Shown: positions 32,430-33,053 of the stretch, one piece after another
Layout: each line of letters begins with the position of its first letter
Position numbering within the stretch: the stretch's first letter is position 1
Assembly (NCBI GenBank): GCA_025352985.1
Contig: JANXRL010000043.1
Location: 1-33,053 of the forward strand
DNA from: Verrucomicrobiota bacterium
GTDB taxonomy: Bacteria > Verrucomicrobiota > Verrucomicrobiia > Opitutales > Opitutaceae
DNA: 33,053 bases
Direction of reading: 5' to 3'
Position numbers and translations under genes: made by a program
The notes under the pieces: generated by a model
Databases searched by the model: none
What the model was told of the DNA's origin: nothing
The model's input: the letters and a program-made list of their open reading frames with translations, nothing else

Positions 32430-33053
32430 TCAAGGAAGCACGACAGGATCCTTGCGGTTTTTGGTGCCGGAATGCGGGGTGCCCGAATAAGGGAACACCG
32501 CGTTGTAGGGCTCGTCGTTGCCGTTCACGTTGTCTCCGACGATGGTGATGGTCGAGTAGGCGGGGCCGCTGGCCACGGCGGTGAGCGCGATATCGACGAC
32601 ATCGTCGCCGAGGCGACGGCCGTTGGGCCAGCCGCCGGCGGCACCGCCGGTGGTGTCGCCACCGATAAAGCTCAGGCGGCTGAAGCCGCTGTCGCCGGCG
32701 AGTTTCACGGGAGCGGTGGCGGTGTTCACCCGCAGGACGTCGGGGATGAAGACGGCGGAGAGATCGGTGCGTCCGGTGGTGACAAACGTGGTGTGATAAA
32801 GCGTGTTCACCAATGTCGCGATCTCTGGGTTTTCCGCGTAGGTGCGGAAGCGGGCCGAGTCGGTGGTGGGCAGGGCGCGGTTGTAGTTATCCTTGTCACG
32901 GAGGGCGACGAGCACCTCGTTGGCATCGTGCCGAGCGAAGTGCAACAGGAGGCCTAAAGGCATGAAGCTGGCGTCAACTGCTTGCAGTTTGGCCTCGGCG
33001 AAGCCGGAAGACCATGTGTGTGTAAGAAAAACTACCGGCAGCTGACGCCGTGT
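32430..33053 (-). CDS. DUF4331 family protein, C-terminal part (cut by the window edge or truncated)
   Basis: This is the C-terminal region of a DUF4331-type protein: NEVLVALRDKDNYNRA, PEIATLVNTLYHTTF, RTDLSAVFIPDVLRVN, FIGGDTTGG and especially GWPNGRRLGDDVVDIAL match the family. The conserved part begins at about 32930; from there to the window edge the frame stays open without a stop, but its translation (for example HTWSSGFAEAKLQA) does not look like the family. Normally about 200 or more residues precede this point. Either the gene continues beyond the window with a divergent segment, or the N-terminal part has been replaced. DUF4331 proteins are exported and of unknown function. An internal ATG at 32963 could start a short form. 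Confidence 0.75.
   Translation of the reverse strand, partial: TRRQLPVVFLTHTWSSGFAEAKLQAVDASFMPLGLLLHFARHDANEVLVALRDKDNYNRALPTTDSARFRTYAENPEIATLVNTLYHTTFVTTGRTDLSAVFIPDVLRVNTATAPVKLAGDSGFSRLSFIGGDTTGGAAGGWPNGRRLGDDVVDIALTAVASGPAYSTITIVGDNVNGNDEPYNAVFPYSGTPHSGTKNRKDPVVLP
32970..33049. repeat. Imperfect inverted repeat at the right edge
   Basis: GGCGTCAACTGC at 32970-32981 faces an inverted near copy, GGCAGCTGACGCC at 33037-33049, with one mismatch over 12 bases. The 56-bp interior also contains the short dyad GGCCTCGGCGAAGCC. The arms flank exactly the stretch of the DUF4331 frame that does not look like the family. A short palindromic repeat (REP-like) is possible, but only one copy is visible. 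Confidence 0.35.

Noticed and set aside
1-33053. CRISPR arrays, tRNA or rRNA genes, transposases, prophage genes
   Set aside because: Intergenic gaps are almost all under 160 bp and none shows regularly spaced repeats, cloverleaf sequences or terminal repeats with a transposase; none is supported.

Overview
The window is about 33 kb of dense, GC-rich bacterial DNA with roughly thirty protein-coding genes and very short intergenic gaps. I see no rRNA, tRNA, CRISPR array, transposase or phage gene. The mix of Tat-exported Gfo/Idh/MocA oxidoreductases, a DUF1080 (3-keto-disaccharide hydrolase) protein, a ThuA-HEAT protein, a secreted sugar isomerase-like protein, KdsB (so a Gram-negative LPS-type envelope) and starts with poor Shine-Dalgarno sequences suggests a Verrucomicrobiota member, probably Opitutaceae-like. 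That placement is inference from gene content, not a database match.

Left part (1-10.3 kb): mostly housekeeping and scattered genes. In order: the C-terminal end of an HrpA helicase, an exported dienelactone hydrolase-like protein, an ABC ATPase, an exported endonuclease/exonuclease/phosphatase protein overlapping an ArsC/Spx-like thioredoxin-fold gene, an orphan 369-residue protein, a small ORF coupled to a DUF4097-like beta-repeat protein, an M32 carboxypeptidase followed by a TatD-type nuclease, an HPr phosphocarrier and kdsB.

Middle (10.4-25.4 kb): two converging sugar-related gene sets. The plus-strand set (10371-13961) encodes three exported proteins: a DUF1080 hydrolase, a Gfo/Idh oxidoreductase and a xylose-isomerase-like TIM-barrel lipoprotein. 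The minus-strand set runs from 24551 down to 13972 with gaps of 2-41 bp or overlaps for most of its length: Gfo/Idh, ThuA-HEAT, DoxX, Gfo/Idh, discoidin-like protein, Agl23-like membrane protein, an unlisted 59-codon ORF, an MFS sugar transporter and (after 104 bp) ApbE. A PAS-AraC regulator lies just upstream on the same strand, and the AT-rich gap holds a direct repeat 32 bp apart. Together they look like a regulated system for oxidising, rearranging and importing glycosides through keto-sugar chemistry. The DoxX and Gfo/Idh genes overlap by 4 bp, which raises the possibility that electrons from sugar oxidation enter the membrane quinone pool.

Right part (25.5-33 kb): a family 2 glycosyltransferase, carA, a KamA-type lysine 2,3-aminomutase, and a minus-strand set of DUF4331 (cut by the window edge or truncated), TPR protein, HupE/UreJ-like membrane protein with a canonical EF-hand loop, and an exported type I phosphodiesterase. 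A strong rho-independent terminator separates DUF4331 from the TPR gene.
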